From Chelativorans petroleitrophicus (GTDB taxonomy: Bacteria; Pseudomonadota; Alphaproteobacteria; Rhizobiales; Rhizobiaceae), in contig NZ_JAODNV010000015.1 of assembly GCF_025398195.1 (NCBI RefSeq), forward strand, positions 1 through 64,000: DNA of 64,000 nt, in the 5' to 3' direction. Shown here piece after piece: positions 43,701-53,212 of the stretch. The notes beneath the pieces were generated by a model that was given only the letters and a program-made list of their open reading frames with translations, was not told where the DNA came from and did not search any database. The position numbers were made by a program, and so were the translations under genes. Within the stretch, counting starts at the first letter, position 1. Each line of letters starts with the position of its first letter.

Positions 43701-43747
43701 TCCTCCTCTCGATGGGGAGGGTCGGCGCGCAGCGCCGGGGTGGGGTG
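43701..43747. repeat. Palindromic repeat, family B, copy 1
   Basis: About 47 bp between the TPR-LysM gene and glyQ, running CTCGATGGGGAGGGTCGGCG... to GGGGTGGGGTG. Its reverse complement closely matches 47394-47446 within glyS, and a variant is at 44860-44908 at the end of glyQ. Confidence 0.7.
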
Positions 43748-43921
43748 TCATGACTGAGACCGTTTGGACTTGCATCGTGCGTTCTCTGCGGCCGGCCGGC
43801 AGCCGCCAACGGGAAATCCTTTCCTTCCGGCCGCTACAGAGGAGCGTGGAACCACTTCTTGACGCCCGCTGAGCCGCACAATAGGACGGGCTGCGCCCGA
43901 AAGACTCCGGAGAGAAATCGC

Positions 43922-44893
43922 GTGTCCGTCGAACCGCTTCCGCACATGCACCCCGCCCGTTCGTTTCAGGGGCTGATCCTCACCCTTCAGAACTATTGGG
44001 CGGAAAAAGGCTGTGTCATTCTCCAGCCTTACGACATGGAGGTCGGCGCAGGCACCTTCCACCCAGCGACTACGCTGCGCGCGCTCGGGCCGCGCCGGTG
44101 GAATGCGGCCTATGTGCAGCCCTCGCGCCGGCCCAAGGACGGACGATACGGCGAGAACCCCAACCGGCTGCAGCATTATTACCAGTACCAGGTTATCCTA
44201 AAGCCCAGCCCGCCCGATCTGCAGGAGCTTTATCTGGGCTCGCTGGCGGCAATCGGCCTCGATCCGCTTCTCCACGACATCCGTTTCGTCGAGGACGACT
44301 GGGAAAGCCCGACGCTTGGCGCCTGGGGGCTTGGCTGGGAGTGCTGGTGCGACGGTATGGAGATCTCCCAGTTCACCTATTTCCAGCAGGTCTGTGGCAT
44401 CGAGTGCGCCCCGGTCTCAGGGGAGCTTACCTACGGGCTGGAGCGGCTCGCCATGTATGTGCAGGGGGTGGACAACGTCTATGAGCTCAACTTCAACGGG
44501 CTCGAAGGCCCGGACAAGGTGACCTACGGTGAGGTCTTCCTGCAGGCCGAGCAGGAATATTCGCGCTTCAACTTCGAATACGCCGACACGCAGCTCCTCT
44601 TCCGCCATTTCGAGGATGCGGAAAAGGAATGTCGGGCGCTGCTCGAGGCAGGTGCCAGGGGCCTGGAGGCGGGCGGTCTGCACCAGATGGTCTTCCCCGC
44701 CTACGACCAGTGCATCAAGGCGTCCCACGTCTTCAACCTTCTTGACGCGCGCGGCGTGATTTCGGTCACCGAGCGGCAGAGCTACATCCTGCGTGTGCGC
44801 GAGCTCGCGAAAGCCTGCGGCGAAGCCTTCCTGAAGACGGACGCCGGCGGCGCGACGCCCACCTCACCCTTGATGGGAGAGGTCGCCGCGTAG
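43922..44893 (+). CDS. glyQ: Glycine-tRNA ligase alpha subunit
   Basis: A 323-aa class II aminoacyl-tRNA synthetase subunit holding the catalytic core. [31 protein letters not shown] and [22 protein letters not shown] are highly conserved. The start is GTG 43922, eight bases after GGAGAG. The last about 17 residues ([17 protein letters not shown]) come from a dispersed palindromic repeat (44860-44908) that also supplies the stop codon, lengthening the usual C-terminus. Confidence 0.95.
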   Translation: MSVEPLPHMHPARSFQGLILTLQNYWAEKGCVILQPYDMEVGAGTFHPATTLRALGPRRWNAAYVQPSRRPKDGRYGENPNRLQHYYQYQVILKPSPPDLQELYLGSLAAIGLDPLLHDIRFVEDDWESPTLGAWGLGWECWCDGMEISQFTYFQQVCGIECAPVSGELTYGLERLAMYVQGVDNVYELNFNGLEGPDKVTYGEVFLQAEQEYSRFNFEYADTQLLFRHFEDAEKECRALLEAGARGLEAGGLHQMVFPAYDQCIKASHVFNLLDARGVISVTERQSYILRVRELAKACGEAFLKTDAGGATPTSPLMGEVAA

Positions 44894-45051
44894 CGGCGGG
44901 TGGGGGTGCATAAAAGGTGCCCCATGTCCGGCCTGTTGCCGGCCAGTTCGACGGTGCGGCGGACGCCGGTCCTCTCCTCGGAAAAAGCCTGATAGGCGGT
45001 AAAGCAGGCCAGCAGCGCAATGATCTGCAGTAGGGTCGCTGCCGTTTTCAT
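44782..45051 (-). CDS. Doubtful small exported ORF opposite the glyQ end
   Basis: An 89-codon minus-strand frame beginning [24 protein letters not shown], a convincing signal or anchor sequence, with AGGAACG before the ATG at 45051. The first about 47 residues lie in the glyQ-glyS gap; the rest runs through the palindromic repeat and antisense to glyQ ([10 protein letters not shown] is repeat-derived). If real it has been extended or truncated by the repeat. It may be noise. Confidence 0.3.
   Translation of the reverse strand: MKTAATLLQIIALLACFTAYQAFSEERTGVRRTVELAGNRPDMGHLLCTPTRRYAATSPIKGEVGVAPPASVFRKASPQAFASSRTRRM
44860..44908. repeat. Palindromic repeat, family B, copy 2, ending glyQ
   Basis: Outer arms CACCTCACCC (44860-44869) and GGGTGGGGGTG (44898-44908) around TTGATGGGAGAGGTCGCCGC. 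The glyQ stop codon (44891-44893) lies within it. Confidence 0.7.
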
Positions 45052-45244
45052 GGCCGTTCCTGGCAAAGCTTCGCCGTCTGAAGCGTTCGCGCTTCAGCGT
45101 CCCTTCGAAGGAGTGAGTGATTTGCTCCCTAGGACGGCGGAGTGCATCGCGCGTAACCGGACCGCCGACGCAGCACCAGAATGGTGACACGAGCCGGTTG
45201 AGTTGCTATTGCCCGCGCAGTCTTCCAAGCATCGAGCCTGCCCA
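44894..45244. other. glyQ-glyS intergenic region
   Basis: 351 bp. It holds the right end of the palindromic repeat, a doubtful minus-strand small ORF (to 45051) and, near 45078-45097, a perfect 8-bp hairpin with a TTCG loop (CTGAAGCG / CGCTTCAG). glyQ and glyS are usually closer, so the spacer has grown here. Confidence 0.5.
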
Positions 45245-47872
45245 ATGCCCGACCTTCTTCTTGAACTTCGCAGCGAGGAAATTCCCGCCCGTATGCAGCG
45301 CAAGGCTGCGGGCGACCTGAAGAAGCTCGTGACGGACGGTCTGGTGGAGGCGGGGCTTACCTATGAGGCCGCCACGGAATACTGGACGCCGCGAAGGCTC
45401 GCGCTCGACATCCGCGGCGTCACCGCCCGCTCGCGCGACGTGCGGGAGGAGCGCAAGGGGCCGCGCACCGACGCGCCGGAAAAGGCGATCGAAGGCTTTC
45501 TGCGCGCAGCCGGGCTCTCCTCGATCGAGGAGGCGGAGGTGCGGTCCGACCCCAAGAAGGGCGATTTCTACGTTGCCGTGATCGAGAAGAAGGGACGGCC
45601 GGCCGAGGAGATCATCGCGGAACTGCTGCCCGGCATCATCCGCGATTTTCCCTGGCCCAAATCCATGCGCTGGGGTGAGGCCTCGCGCAATCCCGGCTCT
45701 CTGCATTGGGTGCGCCCGCTGCAGTCCATCCTCTGCACCTTCGGCCCGGAGACCGAGGAGCCGGTGGTTGTCGATTTCGAGGTGGACGGAATCCGCTCGT
45801 CCAACGTCACCTATGGCCACCGCTTCCACGCGCCGGGGCCAATCACCGTGCGCCGCTTCGACGATTACGTGAAAAGCCTGGAAGAGGCGAAGGTCGTGCT
45901 CGATGCCGAGCGGCGCAAGCGCATCATCCTCGATGACGCGAAGAACCTCGCCTTCGCCAGCGGTCTGGAGCTGGTGGAGGATGAGGCGCTTCTGGAGGAG
46001 GTGGCCGGGCTGGTGGAGTGGCCGGTCGTTCTGCTGGGCACCTTCGAGGAAGACTATCTGGCGATCCCGGCGGAGGTGGTGCGGCTTACCATCCGCGCCA
46101 ACCAGAAGTGCTTCGTCACGCGGCCGCAGGGCGAGTCGGAAAAGCTTTCCAACCGCTTCGTCATCACGGCCAATATCGAGGCGTCCGACGGCGGAAAGGA
46201 GATCGCCTACGGCAACGGCAAGGTGGTGCGTGCGCGCCTTTCCGATGCGCTCTATTTCTGGAAGACCGACCAGGCCGACCTGCCGGACCTCGACCGGCTG
46301 AAGAGCTCGGCCGAAAAATTCGGCCTCGATCTGAAAAAGCCGCTCGACCAGCGCATGGCGCGGCTCGACCATCTGAACGTGACCTTTCACGCCAAGCTCG
46401 GCACGCAAGGCGAGCGCGTGGAGCGCATCCGGCGGCTTGCCCGCGAGCTGGCGCCGATCGTCGGCGCCGACCCGGACCTTGCCGAGCGCGCGGCGGTGCT
46501 CGCCAAGGCCGACCTGCAGACGGAGGTGGTGGGTGAGTTCCCCGAGCTTCAGGGCGCCATGGGCCGCAAATATGCCGAGCTTCAGGGCGAGCACCCGTCC
46601 GTCTGCGCGGCGATCGAGGAGCATTACAAGCCGCTCGGCCCATCGGATGTCGTACCCACCGACCCGGTTTCGGTGGCGGTCGCGCTGGCCGACAAGCTCG
46701 ACATGCTGGTGGGCTTCTGGGCGATCGACGAGAAGCCGACGGGGAGCAAGGACCCCTATGCGCTGAGGAGAGCGGCGCTGGGCGTGATCCGGATTGTGGT
46801 GGAGAATGGGATAAGGCTGGGGCTAGCACCAATCATGGTACGAGCGAGTACATTCCTTGTCTCTACCTCGACTAGTTTTTATTCTTTCTACAGGAAAATT
46901 TCGGCCCGGTATGAAAACCCAGTTCCCGAGGTCTACGCTGATGAGCTTCGCAACAGCCTAGCCAAAGACTTTTGGTGGCCGCTGGCTGTTTCAGATACTG
47001 ATGTTGCTCGGATCTCTGCGACGTCATTTATGGACGACATACCATTTAATGACGGAGCCTGGTTATCGGCGCAGGTTGTTTTCGATGCGTTAGCCGACAT
47101 CTATGAAATCGAAAACAATCTGCCTTGCGGGACTGTAGATGACCTCTCCCGCACGAAGGGGATGACCAATATTGAAGCCGTTCAGTCAATACGGTCTGCG
47201 TTTGCTACCCTAACGCATCGGAAGAGATTGGACCTCCTCTCCTTCTTCCACGACCGCCTGAAGGTCTATCTCCGCGATCAGGGCGCGCGGTACGATCTGA
47301 TCGACGCGGTGCTGGCGAGCAGCGCCCTCCTCCCTCTCGACGGGGGAGTTGGCCGCGAAGCGGGTGAGAGCGAGGGCGAAACGGCGTCCTCCGACCCCAC
47401 CCCGGCGCTGCGCGCTGGCCCTCCCCATCAAGGCGAGGGTGGGGTGCTCAACGACGACCTCCTTCTGATCGTCCGCCGCGTGGAGGCCCTGTCGGAGCTG
47501 CTCGGCACCGAGGACGGCAAGAACCTGCTGACCGGCACCAATCGCGCGGTAAGCATCGTGGCCGCCGAGGAGAAGAAGGGCACGCGGATTGCCGAGGCGG
47601 TCGATCCGGGCCTCTTCACCGAACCGGCGGAGAAGGCGCTCCACGCCGCGGTGAATCAGGTTGAGAAAGAGGCGGCCGAAGCGATTCAGAAACAAGACTT
47701 TTCCGCCGCCATTAAGGCACTCGCCTCGCTGCGCGCGCCGATTGATTCATTCTTCGAGGAAGTCCTCGTAAATGACGAGAATGATTCAATTCGCGCCAAC
47801 CGGCTCGCGCTGCTTAACCGCATCCGGCAGGCCACCGGCCAGGTGGCCGATTTCTCGAAGATCGCGGGCTAG
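45245..47872 (+). CDS. glyS: Glycine-tRNA ligase beta subunit, enlarged by in-frame insertions
   Basis: An 875-aa beta subunit; family members are normally about 690-760 aa. The N-terminus ([23 protein letters not shown]), the core ([34 protein letters not shown]) and the C-terminal anticodon-binding part ([28 protein letters not shown]) are intact, so the gene is probably functional. Two insertions stay in frame: about residues 534-654 (46841-47205), low in GC, and about residues 692-734 (47320-47448), made of two palindromic repeats. The rest follows relatives. ATG 45245 fits the family start. Confidence 0.93.
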   Translation: MPDLLLELRSEEIPARMQRKAAGDLKKLVTDGLVEAGLTYEAATEYWTPRRLALDIRGVTARSRDVREERKGPRTDAPEKAIEGFLRAAGLSSIEEAEVRSDPKKGDFYVAVIEKKGRPAEEIIAELLPGIIRDFPWPKSMRWGEASRNPGSLHWVRPLQSILCTFGPETEEPVVVDFEVDGIRSSNVTYGHRFHAPGPITVRRFDDYVKSLEEAKVVLDAERRKRIILDDAKNLAFASGLELVEDEALLEEVAGLVEWPVVLLGTFEEDYLAIPAEVVRLTIRANQKCFVTRPQGESEKLSNRFVITANIEASDGGKEIAYGNGKVVRARLSDALYFWKTDQADLPDLDRLKSSAEKFGLDLKKPLDQRMARLDHLNVTFHAKLGTQGERVERIRRLARELAPIVGADPDLAERAAVLAKADLQTEVVGEFPELQGAMGRKYAELQGEHPSVCAAIEEHYKPLGPSDVVPTDPVSVAVALADKLDMLVGFWAIDEKPTGSKDPYALRRAALGVIRIVVENGIRLGLAPIMVRASTFLVSTSTSFYSFYRKISARYENPVPEVYADELRNSLAKDFWWPLAVSDTDVARISATSFMDDIPFNDGAWLSAQVVFDALADIYEIENNLPCGTVDDLSRTKGMTNIEAVQSIRSAFATLTHRKRLDLLSFFHDRLKVYLRDQGARYDLIDAVLASSALLPLDGGVGREAGESEGETASSDPTPALRAGPPHQGEGGVLNDDLLLIVRRVEALSELLGTEDGKNLLTGTNRAVSIVAAEEKKGTRIAEAVDPGLFTEPAEKALHAAVNQVEKEAAEAIQKQDFSAAIKALASLRAPIDSFFEEVLVNDENDSIRANRLALLNRIRQATGQVADFSKIAG
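46841..47205 (+). other. Low-GC in-frame insertion in glyS
   Basis: Counting 46861-47160 gives 148 G+C of 300 (49%), against roughly mid-60s in the flanks; codons with A/T third positions dominate. The encoded segment (from [17 protein letters not shown] to about [12 protein letters not shown]) replaces a short variable linker between the conserved [13 protein letters not shown] and [29 protein letters not shown] blocks. No domain is recognised. Confidence 0.75.
47323..47446. repeat. Two palindromic repeats inside glyS
   Basis: Element 1 (47323-47378) has arms CGCCCTC and GAGGGCG; element 2 (47394-47446) has arms ACCCCACCC and GGGTGGGGT and is the reverse complement of the 43701-43747 repeat. 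They encode about 42 residues rich in G, P, E and R and remain in frame. Confidence 0.75.
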
Positions 47873-47880
47873 CAAGTCTG

Positions 47881-47915
47881 GATCGTTCCGGCGTTCATGA
47901 AACGCCGGAATGATC
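47881..47915. terminator. Bidirectional terminator between glyS and the convergent gene
   Basis: A 15-bp stem with one G-T mismatch (GATCGTTCCGGCGTT / AACGCCGGAATGATC) and a 5-nt loop, starting 8 bp after the glyS stop and reaching the stop of the convergent gene. Confidence 0.65.
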
Positions 47916-48328
47916 TACCTGAATACGTACACCGCGAGCGCGACAGTTACATAGGTGAGCAGGCCCGAAAGCGGCCCGGCCCGCTGCAGCCAGCCCGGCG
48001 GAGGGCTGCCCGGCGGTGTACGCGCCATGGCCACGCGGGCGGCGATAACGACGGCGAGGATGATGAAAGCGGCGAGGATCTTGAGGGCGAAGGCCGTCCC
48101 CAGCATCGCGCCGCCATAATCGACAAGCCACATCCAAAGGCCCGTCGCCCACAGTAGCAGCACGCCGATGAGCGTGACGAGCGCGAAGGTTTGCCTCAGC
48201 GCAATGAGTGCGGGCGGAGGCGGGCCTCCTGCGCGCTTCGCCTGAACGGCAACCATCGCGCCGGCCATGCCTCCGGCTGCACCCTGCATCAGGCCGAAAA
48301 GATGCAGCGTCTTCATCAGGACCAGCAT
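47915..48328 (-). CDS. Four-helix membrane protein of unknown function
   Basis: A 137-aa protein with four hydrophobic segments (helix starts near residues 5, 47, 75 and 113), a glycine-rich first helix (LFGLMQGAAGGMAGAMVA) and no signal peptide. It resembles uncharacterised DUF2269-like integral proteins in layout only. It is convergent with glyS and possibly co-transcribed with the exported protein at 48392-48730 (63 bp upstream). Confidence 0.65.
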   Translation of the reverse strand: MLVLMKTLHLFGLMQGAAGGMAGAMVAVQAKRAGGPPPPALIALRQTFALVTLIGVLLLWATGLWMWLVDYGGAMLGTAFALKILAAFIILAVVIAARVAMARTPPGSPPPGWLQRAGPLSGLLTYVTVALAVYVFR

Positions 48329-48391
48329 TGCGGATTCCTCCTTCTCGATGCCTGGAAGGTCTGCGGGCAGGGGCGGGAGGCGTCAAGCCGC

Positions 48392-48730
48392 CTATTGAAC
48401 CCTCATGACATCTTCTGTCGGCAGCGTGCCGGACGCCTCGGTCAACTCCGCGCCGTGCTCATGCGTGGGCACATCGATGCCGCCGCGCAGCGGCAGCGGG
48501 TCGCGGGCGCTCTGGCGCTTCACGGCAGCCGTGGTCCCGTTCACTACAGCCGCTTCGCCGGCCATGCCGATGGAGGACAAGGCTTCGGCCGGCTCTATCG
48601 CGACGACCGATGGGGCATCGCCCGCGCTGCTGGGCTTAAGCACGAGAATCGAGGACGCATGCGCCGGGCACACGGCGAGCGTGATCACAAGCACTATCGG
48701 CCGGAGCGTGGAAACCACCAGCACCCCCAT
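48392..48730 (-). CDS. Small exported protein of unknown function
   Basis: A 112-aa protein with a signal peptide (MGVLVVSTLRPIVLVITLAVCPAHA|SS) and a low-complexity mature part without cysteines. The gene lies between the membrane protein gene (47915-48328) and the divergent sua5 gene. A plus-strand frame over the same bases also exists; the signal peptide and ATG favour the minus strand. Function unknown. Confidence 0.5.
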   Translation of the reverse strand: MGVLVVSTLRPIVLVITLAVCPAHASSILVLKPSSAGDAPSVVAIEPAEALSSIGMAGEAAVVNGTTAAVKRQSARDPLPLRGGIDVPTHEHGAELTEASGTLPTEDVMRVQ

Positions 48731-48861
48731 GAATCTTTGCCTTCAATCATCCGATCATAACCTTGAAGGGATTAACAAAATGGTGACGATTCGCCTTGCC
48801 GCGGGGTCCCGGGCGCGATAGGCACGGGCCGTGTCGAACGCCGATCTTGAGGAAAAAGCGC

Positions 48862-49833
48862 GTGGCCGAAATCCTGGCCCAGGACGATGCACTTGAGACC
48901 GCCTGCCGCCTGCTGGCGGAAGGCGAGCCGGTGGCACTGCCGACGGAAACCGTCTACGGCCTTGCGGCTGACGCCACGAATGGCGAGGCGGTGGCGCGCA
49001 TATTCGAGGCCAAGGGCAGGCCGCGCTTCAATCCGCTGATTGCCCATGTGGCGGACCTCGCCATGGCGGAGCGGATCGCGATCTTTTCGCCGCTTGCCCG
49101 GCGGCTTGCCGAAGCCTTCTGGCCGGGGCCGCTCACGCTCGTTCTCACGCACAGAGAGGGCTCCGGCGTCCATCCGCTGGTGACCGCGGGCCTAGCCACG
49201 ATCGCGCTGCGCTGTCCCCGAGGGTTCGCGGGGGAGGTGATCAAGCGGTTCGGCCGGCCGCTTGCCGCCCCCAGCGCCAATGTCTCCGGCCGGATCACCT
49301 GCACCACCGCCGAAGCCGTGAACGCGGCTCTTGGCGATCGCATCCGGCTGATCGTGGACGGCGGGCCTGCGCCAGTCGGCGTGGAATCGACCATCGTCAA
49401 GGTGGCGGAGGACGGGCTTTTTCTGCTGCGGCCCGGCGGTCTGGCTGCGGAAGAGATCGAGAAGGTGGCGGGCGCGCCCCTGAAGCGCGGGGAAAAGAGC
49501 GTGCAGGCGCCCGGCATGCTTGCATCGCACTACGCGCCGCGGGCGAAAATGCGCCTCAACGTAACCGAGGTGGAGCCCGGGGAGGCGCTGCTTGCCTTCG
49601 GTTCTAGGCGGGCGAAGGGGGCAGAGAAGGCCGCCCGCATGCTCAATCTCTCGCCTTCGGGCGATCTGCGCGAGGCGGCGAGCAATCTCTTTTCCTATCT
49701 TTCCGCGCTCGATGCTGCCGGTGGTGCGACCATCGCGGCGGAGCCTATCCCGGGGGAAGGACTCGGCGAAGCGATAAACGACCGGCTCGCCCGGGCAGCG
49801 GCGCCCCGTGACACGGATGGCAGGGTGACATAG
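48862..49833 (+). CDS. sua5: Threonylcarbamoyl-AMP synthase (Sua5)
   Basis: A 323-aa Sua5: an N-terminal YrdC domain (PTETVYGLAADATNGEAVARIFEAKGRP) joined to the C-terminal Sua5 domain (SHYAPRAKMRLN onward), the long form. It makes threonylcarbamoyl-adenylate for tRNA t6A37. Start GTG 48862 follows GAGGA; the upstream frame is not coding. The next gene starts 9 bp after its stop. Confidence 0.87.
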   Translation: MAEILAQDDALETACRLLAEGEPVALPTETVYGLAADATNGEAVARIFEAKGRPRFNPLIAHVADLAMAERIAIFSPLARRLAEAFWPGPLTLVLTHREGSGVHPLVTAGLATIALRCPRGFAGEVIKRFGRPLAAPSANVSGRITCTTAEAVNAALGDRIRLIVDGGPAPVGVESTIVKVAEDGLFLLRPGGLAAEEIEKVAGAPLKRGEKSVQAPGMLASHYAPRAKMRLNVTEVEPGEALLAFGSRRAKGAEKAARMLNLSPSGDLREAASNLFSYLSALDAAGGATIAAEPIPGEGLGEAINDRLARAAAPRDTDGRVT

Positions 49834-49842
49834 GTTCGCGCC

Positions 49843-51273
49843 ATGGAAGCATCGTCCTATCCGCTCGATCCCGCACTCATTGACCGTTTCGCGGCGATTG
49901 TGGGCGAACGCCACGCCCTGCGCAGCGAAGCCGATATCGCCCCTCATGTCGTGGAACAGCGCGGGCTTTTTGGGGGGCGCACCGCGCTGGTGCTGAAGCC
50001 GGGCAGCACGGAGGAGGTGAGCCGCATCCTGAAGCTTGCCACCGAGACCGGCACGCCGATCGTGCCCCAGGGCGGCAACACCGGGCTTGTCGGCGGCCAG
50101 ATGCCGGATGGCTCGGGGCGGGAGGTGGTGCTTTCGCTCTCGAGGCTCAACCGCATCCGCGAAATCGATCTCTATTCCAACACGGCCACGGTCGAGGCGG
50201 GGGTGGTGCTTCAGACCTTGCAGGAAGCGGCTGCCGCCAACGACCGGCTGTTCCCGCTGGCGCTTGCCTCGCAGGGGTCGTGCCAGATCGGCGGCAATCT
50301 GTCCTCCAATGCGGGCGGCATCGGCGCGCTTGCCTATGGCACGGCCCGCGATCTCTGCCTGGGTGTGGAGGTGGTCCTGCCCACCGGCGAGATTTTCGAC
50401 GACCTGCGCAAGCTCAAGAAGGACAACACCGGCTACGATCTCAAGAACCTCTTCGTAGGTGCCGAGGGCACGCTGGGGGTGATCACCGCGGCTGTGGTGA
50501 AGCTGTTCCCGAAGCCTAAGGGGCGCGAGCTTGCCTGGGCGGCGGTGGGCTCGCCGGTTGCGGCATTGAAGCTGTTCGAGGCGGCGAACGACAAGGCGGG
50601 CACGGCGCTTACGGCCTTTGAGCTTATGGAGAAGACGCCGCTCGACTTCGCACTGCGCCACATTCCCGGCACCCAGGCGCCTTTCGCGGAGGATTATCCG
50701 TGGCATGTGCTGATTGAAATTTCCTCCGGCCGCTCGGCCGAGGATGCCCGCGCGCTGATGGAGGCCATTCTGGGCGCGGGGCTGGAGGCGGGTTGGGTGA
50801 CCGACGCCGTCATCGCGCAGAACGAGGCCCAGGCGGCAGCTCTCCGCCATCTGCGGGAAGCCATGTCGGACGCGCAGAAGCCCGAGGGCGGCTCGATCAA
50901 GCACGATATTTCAGTGCCGGTTGCCGCCATTCCCGAGTTCATCGAGCGGGCCGGCCGCGCGGTGCAGCAGGTGGTGCCGGGAAGCCGCGTCGTCTGCTTC
51001 GGCCATATGGGCGACGGCAACCTCCACTATAACGTCTCGCAGCCGGTAGGCATGGACAGGGCCTCATTCCTTTCGCACTACCGCGCCATGAACGATGCGG
51101 TGCATGCCGTGGTGCGCGCGCTGGGCGGCTCGTTTTCCGCCGAGCACGGGATCGGCCGCATGAAGCGCGACGAACTCATCGCCACGCAGCCCGCCATCGC
51201 CACCGAGCTCATGCGGCGGATAAAGAAAGCGTTCGACCCGGCCGGCATCATGAATCCGGACAAGGTCATCTGA
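49843..51273 (+). CDS. FAD-linked dehydrogenase (GlcD/D-2-hydroxyglutarate type)
   Basis: A 476-aa FAD-binding-4 protein. The FAD loop PQGGNTGLVGGQMPDGSGREVVLSLSRLNRI, the SNAGGIGALAYG patch and the C-terminal FAD-oxidase motif AEHGIGRMKRDEL...NPDKVI are conserved. Members oxidise D-2-hydroxy acids (glycolate, D-lactate, D-2-hydroxyglutarate). The single-subunit layout without GlcE/GlcF nearby favours the D-2HG or D-lactate dehydrogenase class. It is likely co-transcribed with sua5. Confidence 0.82.
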   Translation: MEASSYPLDPALIDRFAAIVGERHALRSEADIAPHVVEQRGLFGGRTALVLKPGSTEEVSRILKLATETGTPIVPQGGNTGLVGGQMPDGSGREVVLSLSRLNRIREIDLYSNTATVEAGVVLQTLQEAAAANDRLFPLALASQGSCQIGGNLSSNAGGIGALAYGTARDLCLGVEVVLPTGEIFDDLRKLKKDNTGYDLKNLFVGAEGTLGVITAAVVKLFPKPKGRELAWAAVGSPVAALKLFEAANDKAGTALTAFELMEKTPLDFALRHIPGTQAPFAEDYPWHVLIEISSGRSAEDARALMEAILGAGLEAGWVTDAVIAQNEAQAAALRHLREAMSDAQKPEGGSIKHDISVPVAAIPEFIERAGRAVQQVVPGSRVVCFGHMGDGNLHYNVSQPVGMDRASFLSHYRAMNDAVHAVVRALGGSFSAEHGIGRMKRDELIATQPAIATELMRRIKKAFDPAGIMNPDKVI

Positions 51274-51476
51274 ACGGTTCTTTCGCGAGCGAAAATTTTG
51301 TGAAGCTTCGTGTGGTTGGAATCCGCTAACCAAAGCCCGGATCAGCAAAATTTAACCGAGTTTTTTTGGCGGGAGGTAACGAGCCGCCGCTACAGTGCCT
51401 TCTCATAAGAGGCCGGAAAATCGGCCCAGAGAGAACCGGAACACCGGCTCTCAGGAGAAACAGGAAGGCACATAGA

Positions 51477-52040
51477 ATGGCAAGTGGTCTCAAGCCAGTC
51501 TGGGCGGGCCGCGCGATGCGGCTTGATCCTTTCCATCTGCCCCAAATGGTAAGCTATGCCTCTCAGGACGATTTCGGCGAGGTCACCTTCACCATCGGCA
51601 AGCGCGGCGTGCGCATGCGCCGCATGCTGGACAAGAGCGGCATTCCGGTCACCTTCGCGCTGCCGCCGGCCGCCTTTCGCGGCGTCGCGGCGCGCGCCAT
51701 AGAGGATGAGGACGGCAATGTGACCGTCACCCTCGAACTGCTCCATCGCGACCCGATGCTGTCGGTTCCGCTTCTGGTGGCCGGCGATCTCGATGACGTG
51801 GCCGCGGACTGGCGCGCCTGGGCGGATGCCTACCGCCTGCCCATGCTGCTGGTGGAGGCCGACGGCGTGGCGCGCACGCTGGAAGAGTCGCTCGGACAGA
51901 TAAAGACCCAGCCGCCGCAGGAGCGGCGCCAGGGACAGGTGGTGCGCCAGCGCCGTCCCCGCTTCCTGGCACGGCGCAAGCAGGGTACACTGGGCCTGAG
52001 GCTGGTGGTGGAAGGCGAAGAGATCATCGCACGCAACTGA
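51477..52040 (+). CDS. DUF6101 family protein
   Basis: A 187-aa cytoplasmic protein conserved in Hyphomicrobiales (DUF6101). It opens MASGLKPVWAGRAMRLDPFHLPQMVSYAS and has a basic C-terminal tail (RRQGQVVRQRRPRFLARRKQGTLGLRL). There is no signal peptide or membrane segment. The function is not known. A 203-bp gap separates it from the upstream dehydrogenase, so it has its own promoter. Confidence 0.75.
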   Translation: MASGLKPVWAGRAMRLDPFHLPQMVSYASQDDFGEVTFTIGKRGVRMRRMLDKSGIPVTFALPPAAFRGVAARAIEDEDGNVTVTLELLHRDPMLSVPLLVAGDLDDVAADWRAWADAYRLPMLLVEADGVARTLEESLGQIKTQPPQERRQGQVVRQRRPRFLARRKQGTLGLRLVVEGEEIIARN

Positions 52041-52071
52041 GCGTGCGAGGCCGGCCAGCCGGTCTCGGAAA

Positions 52072-53055
52072 TCAGAAATACGGACTTACCGTCGCCCAGG
52101 CGCCGCCTCCCAGGAGGCCGAGGAAGATCAGCCAGCCGACCACCGAGTTCGACTTGAACAGCGCCAGGCACTGGTCCGGGTCGTCGATGTCGAGGACCCG
52201 GATCTGCCGCGCCATATGGGCCCCGGCCGCCACCAGCCCGGCAAGCGCGGGCATGGGGACGGCCGCGTGCGCGAACGCCACGGCGAAAAACAGGAGCGCG
52301 CAGCCATAAAGCGCCACGAGCCAGCGCTTGGTGTTCTCCCCGAAAAGCCGCGCCGTCGAGCGAACCCCGACCAGTGCATCGTCCTCCTTGTCCTGATGGG
52401 CGTAGATCGTGTCGTAGCCGATCACCCACAGAATGGAGCCGCAGTAGAGAAGCAGCGGCGCAAGCGAGAGGCTGCCGAAATGCACGGCCCAGCCCATCAG
52501 CGCGCCCCAGGAAAAGGCAAATCCCAGAAAGAGTTGCGGCCAATCCGTGAATCTCTTTGCGAAGGGATAAATGGCCACCACCGCCAGCGATCCGAGGCCG
52601 ACGAGGATCGCGAAGGCATTGAACTGAAGCAGGACCACAAGCCCCACCAGCGCCTGCAGGACGAGAAAGACCCAGGCCTGCCGGCGCGAGACCTGGCCCG
52701 CAGGCAGCGGACGCGAGCGCGTCCGCTCCACCTGCTCGTCGAGATCCTGATCCACAAGATCGTTGTAGGTGCAGCCTGCCCCGCGCATGGCAATGGCGCC
52801 GACAAGGAAGAGCAAGAGCAGCCATGGCGAGGGAAAGACGCTCGAAGGCGCCGCACCGGGCTCCGCGCCCGCGCTGGCGGCCAGCGCAAGCGACCACCAG
52901 CAGGGCCACAAAAGCAGCTTCCAGCCGATCGGCCGGTCCCAGCGGGCGAGCTGGGCGTAGGGCCATGCCGACCGGGGCAGGAAGCGGTAGACCCAGTGCC
53001 CGGACGGGGCATCGGCCACCCGGCCGCGCATTTGCCGTGACTGGATGATGTCCAT
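52072..53055 (-). CDS. ubiA: 4-hydroxybenzoate polyprenyltransferase
   Basis: A 327-aa UbiA with about eight membrane helices. Both aspartate-rich motifs are visible: NDLVDQDLDEQVERTRSRPL and YAHQDKEDDALVGVRSTA. It prenylates 4-hydroxybenzoate in ubiquinone biosynthesis, using the product of the synthase encoded at 40388. The ATG at 53055 follows GAGAGGAAG. It is divergent from purD. Confidence 0.92.
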   Translation of the reverse strand: MDIIQSRQMRGRVADAPSGHWVYRFLPRSAWPYAQLARWDRPIGWKLLLWPCWWSLALAASAGAEPGAAPSSVFPSPWLLLLFLVGAIAMRGAGCTYNDLVDQDLDEQVERTRSRPLPAGQVSRRQAWVFLVLQALVGLVVLLQFNAFAILVGLGSLAVVAIYPFAKRFTDWPQLFLGFAFSWGALMGWAVHFGSLSLAPLLLYCGSILWVIGYDTIYAHQDKEDDALVGVRSTARLFGENTKRWLVALYGCALLFFAVAFAHAAVPMPALAGLVAAGAHMARQIRVLDIDDPDQCLALFKSNSVVGWLIFLGLLGGGAWATVSPYF

Positions 53056-53150
53056 GCCTTCCTCTCGCGGGTCCGTGCGCCACCTGTGGAGTGGCAAGAT
53101 GGGCGCCTGCCGTCAAGCGTTACATTTGCGTGTGACACGGCCTGCCGTGC

Positions 53151-53179
53151 TTGACCTTGAGCGGATTCGGTCATAGCCC
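53151..53179 (+). promoter_or_regulatory. Predicted purD promoter
   Basis: CTTGACC (-35 at 53151-53156), 17 bp, TAGCCC (53174-53179), 34 bp before purD. The -10 is weak (two of six consensus positions). Confidence 0.4.
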
Positions 53180-53212
53180 GTTCGCCACGGAAAAGAGCAA
53201 CGGCTCGATGGC

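Noticed and set aside
45206-46624. 472-codon minus-strand frame opposite glyS
   Set aside because: glyS is essential and conserved on the plus strand; the antisense frame shows no family resemblance.
46841-47205. Intein in glyS
   Set aside because: The segment is shorter than known mini-inteins and lacks an N-terminal Cys/Ser splice block and a C-terminal HN motif.
49192-50904. 570-codon minus-strand frame opposite sua5 and the FAD dehydrogenase
   Set aside because: Both plus-strand genes have full conserved motifs; the antisense frame is a GC artefact.
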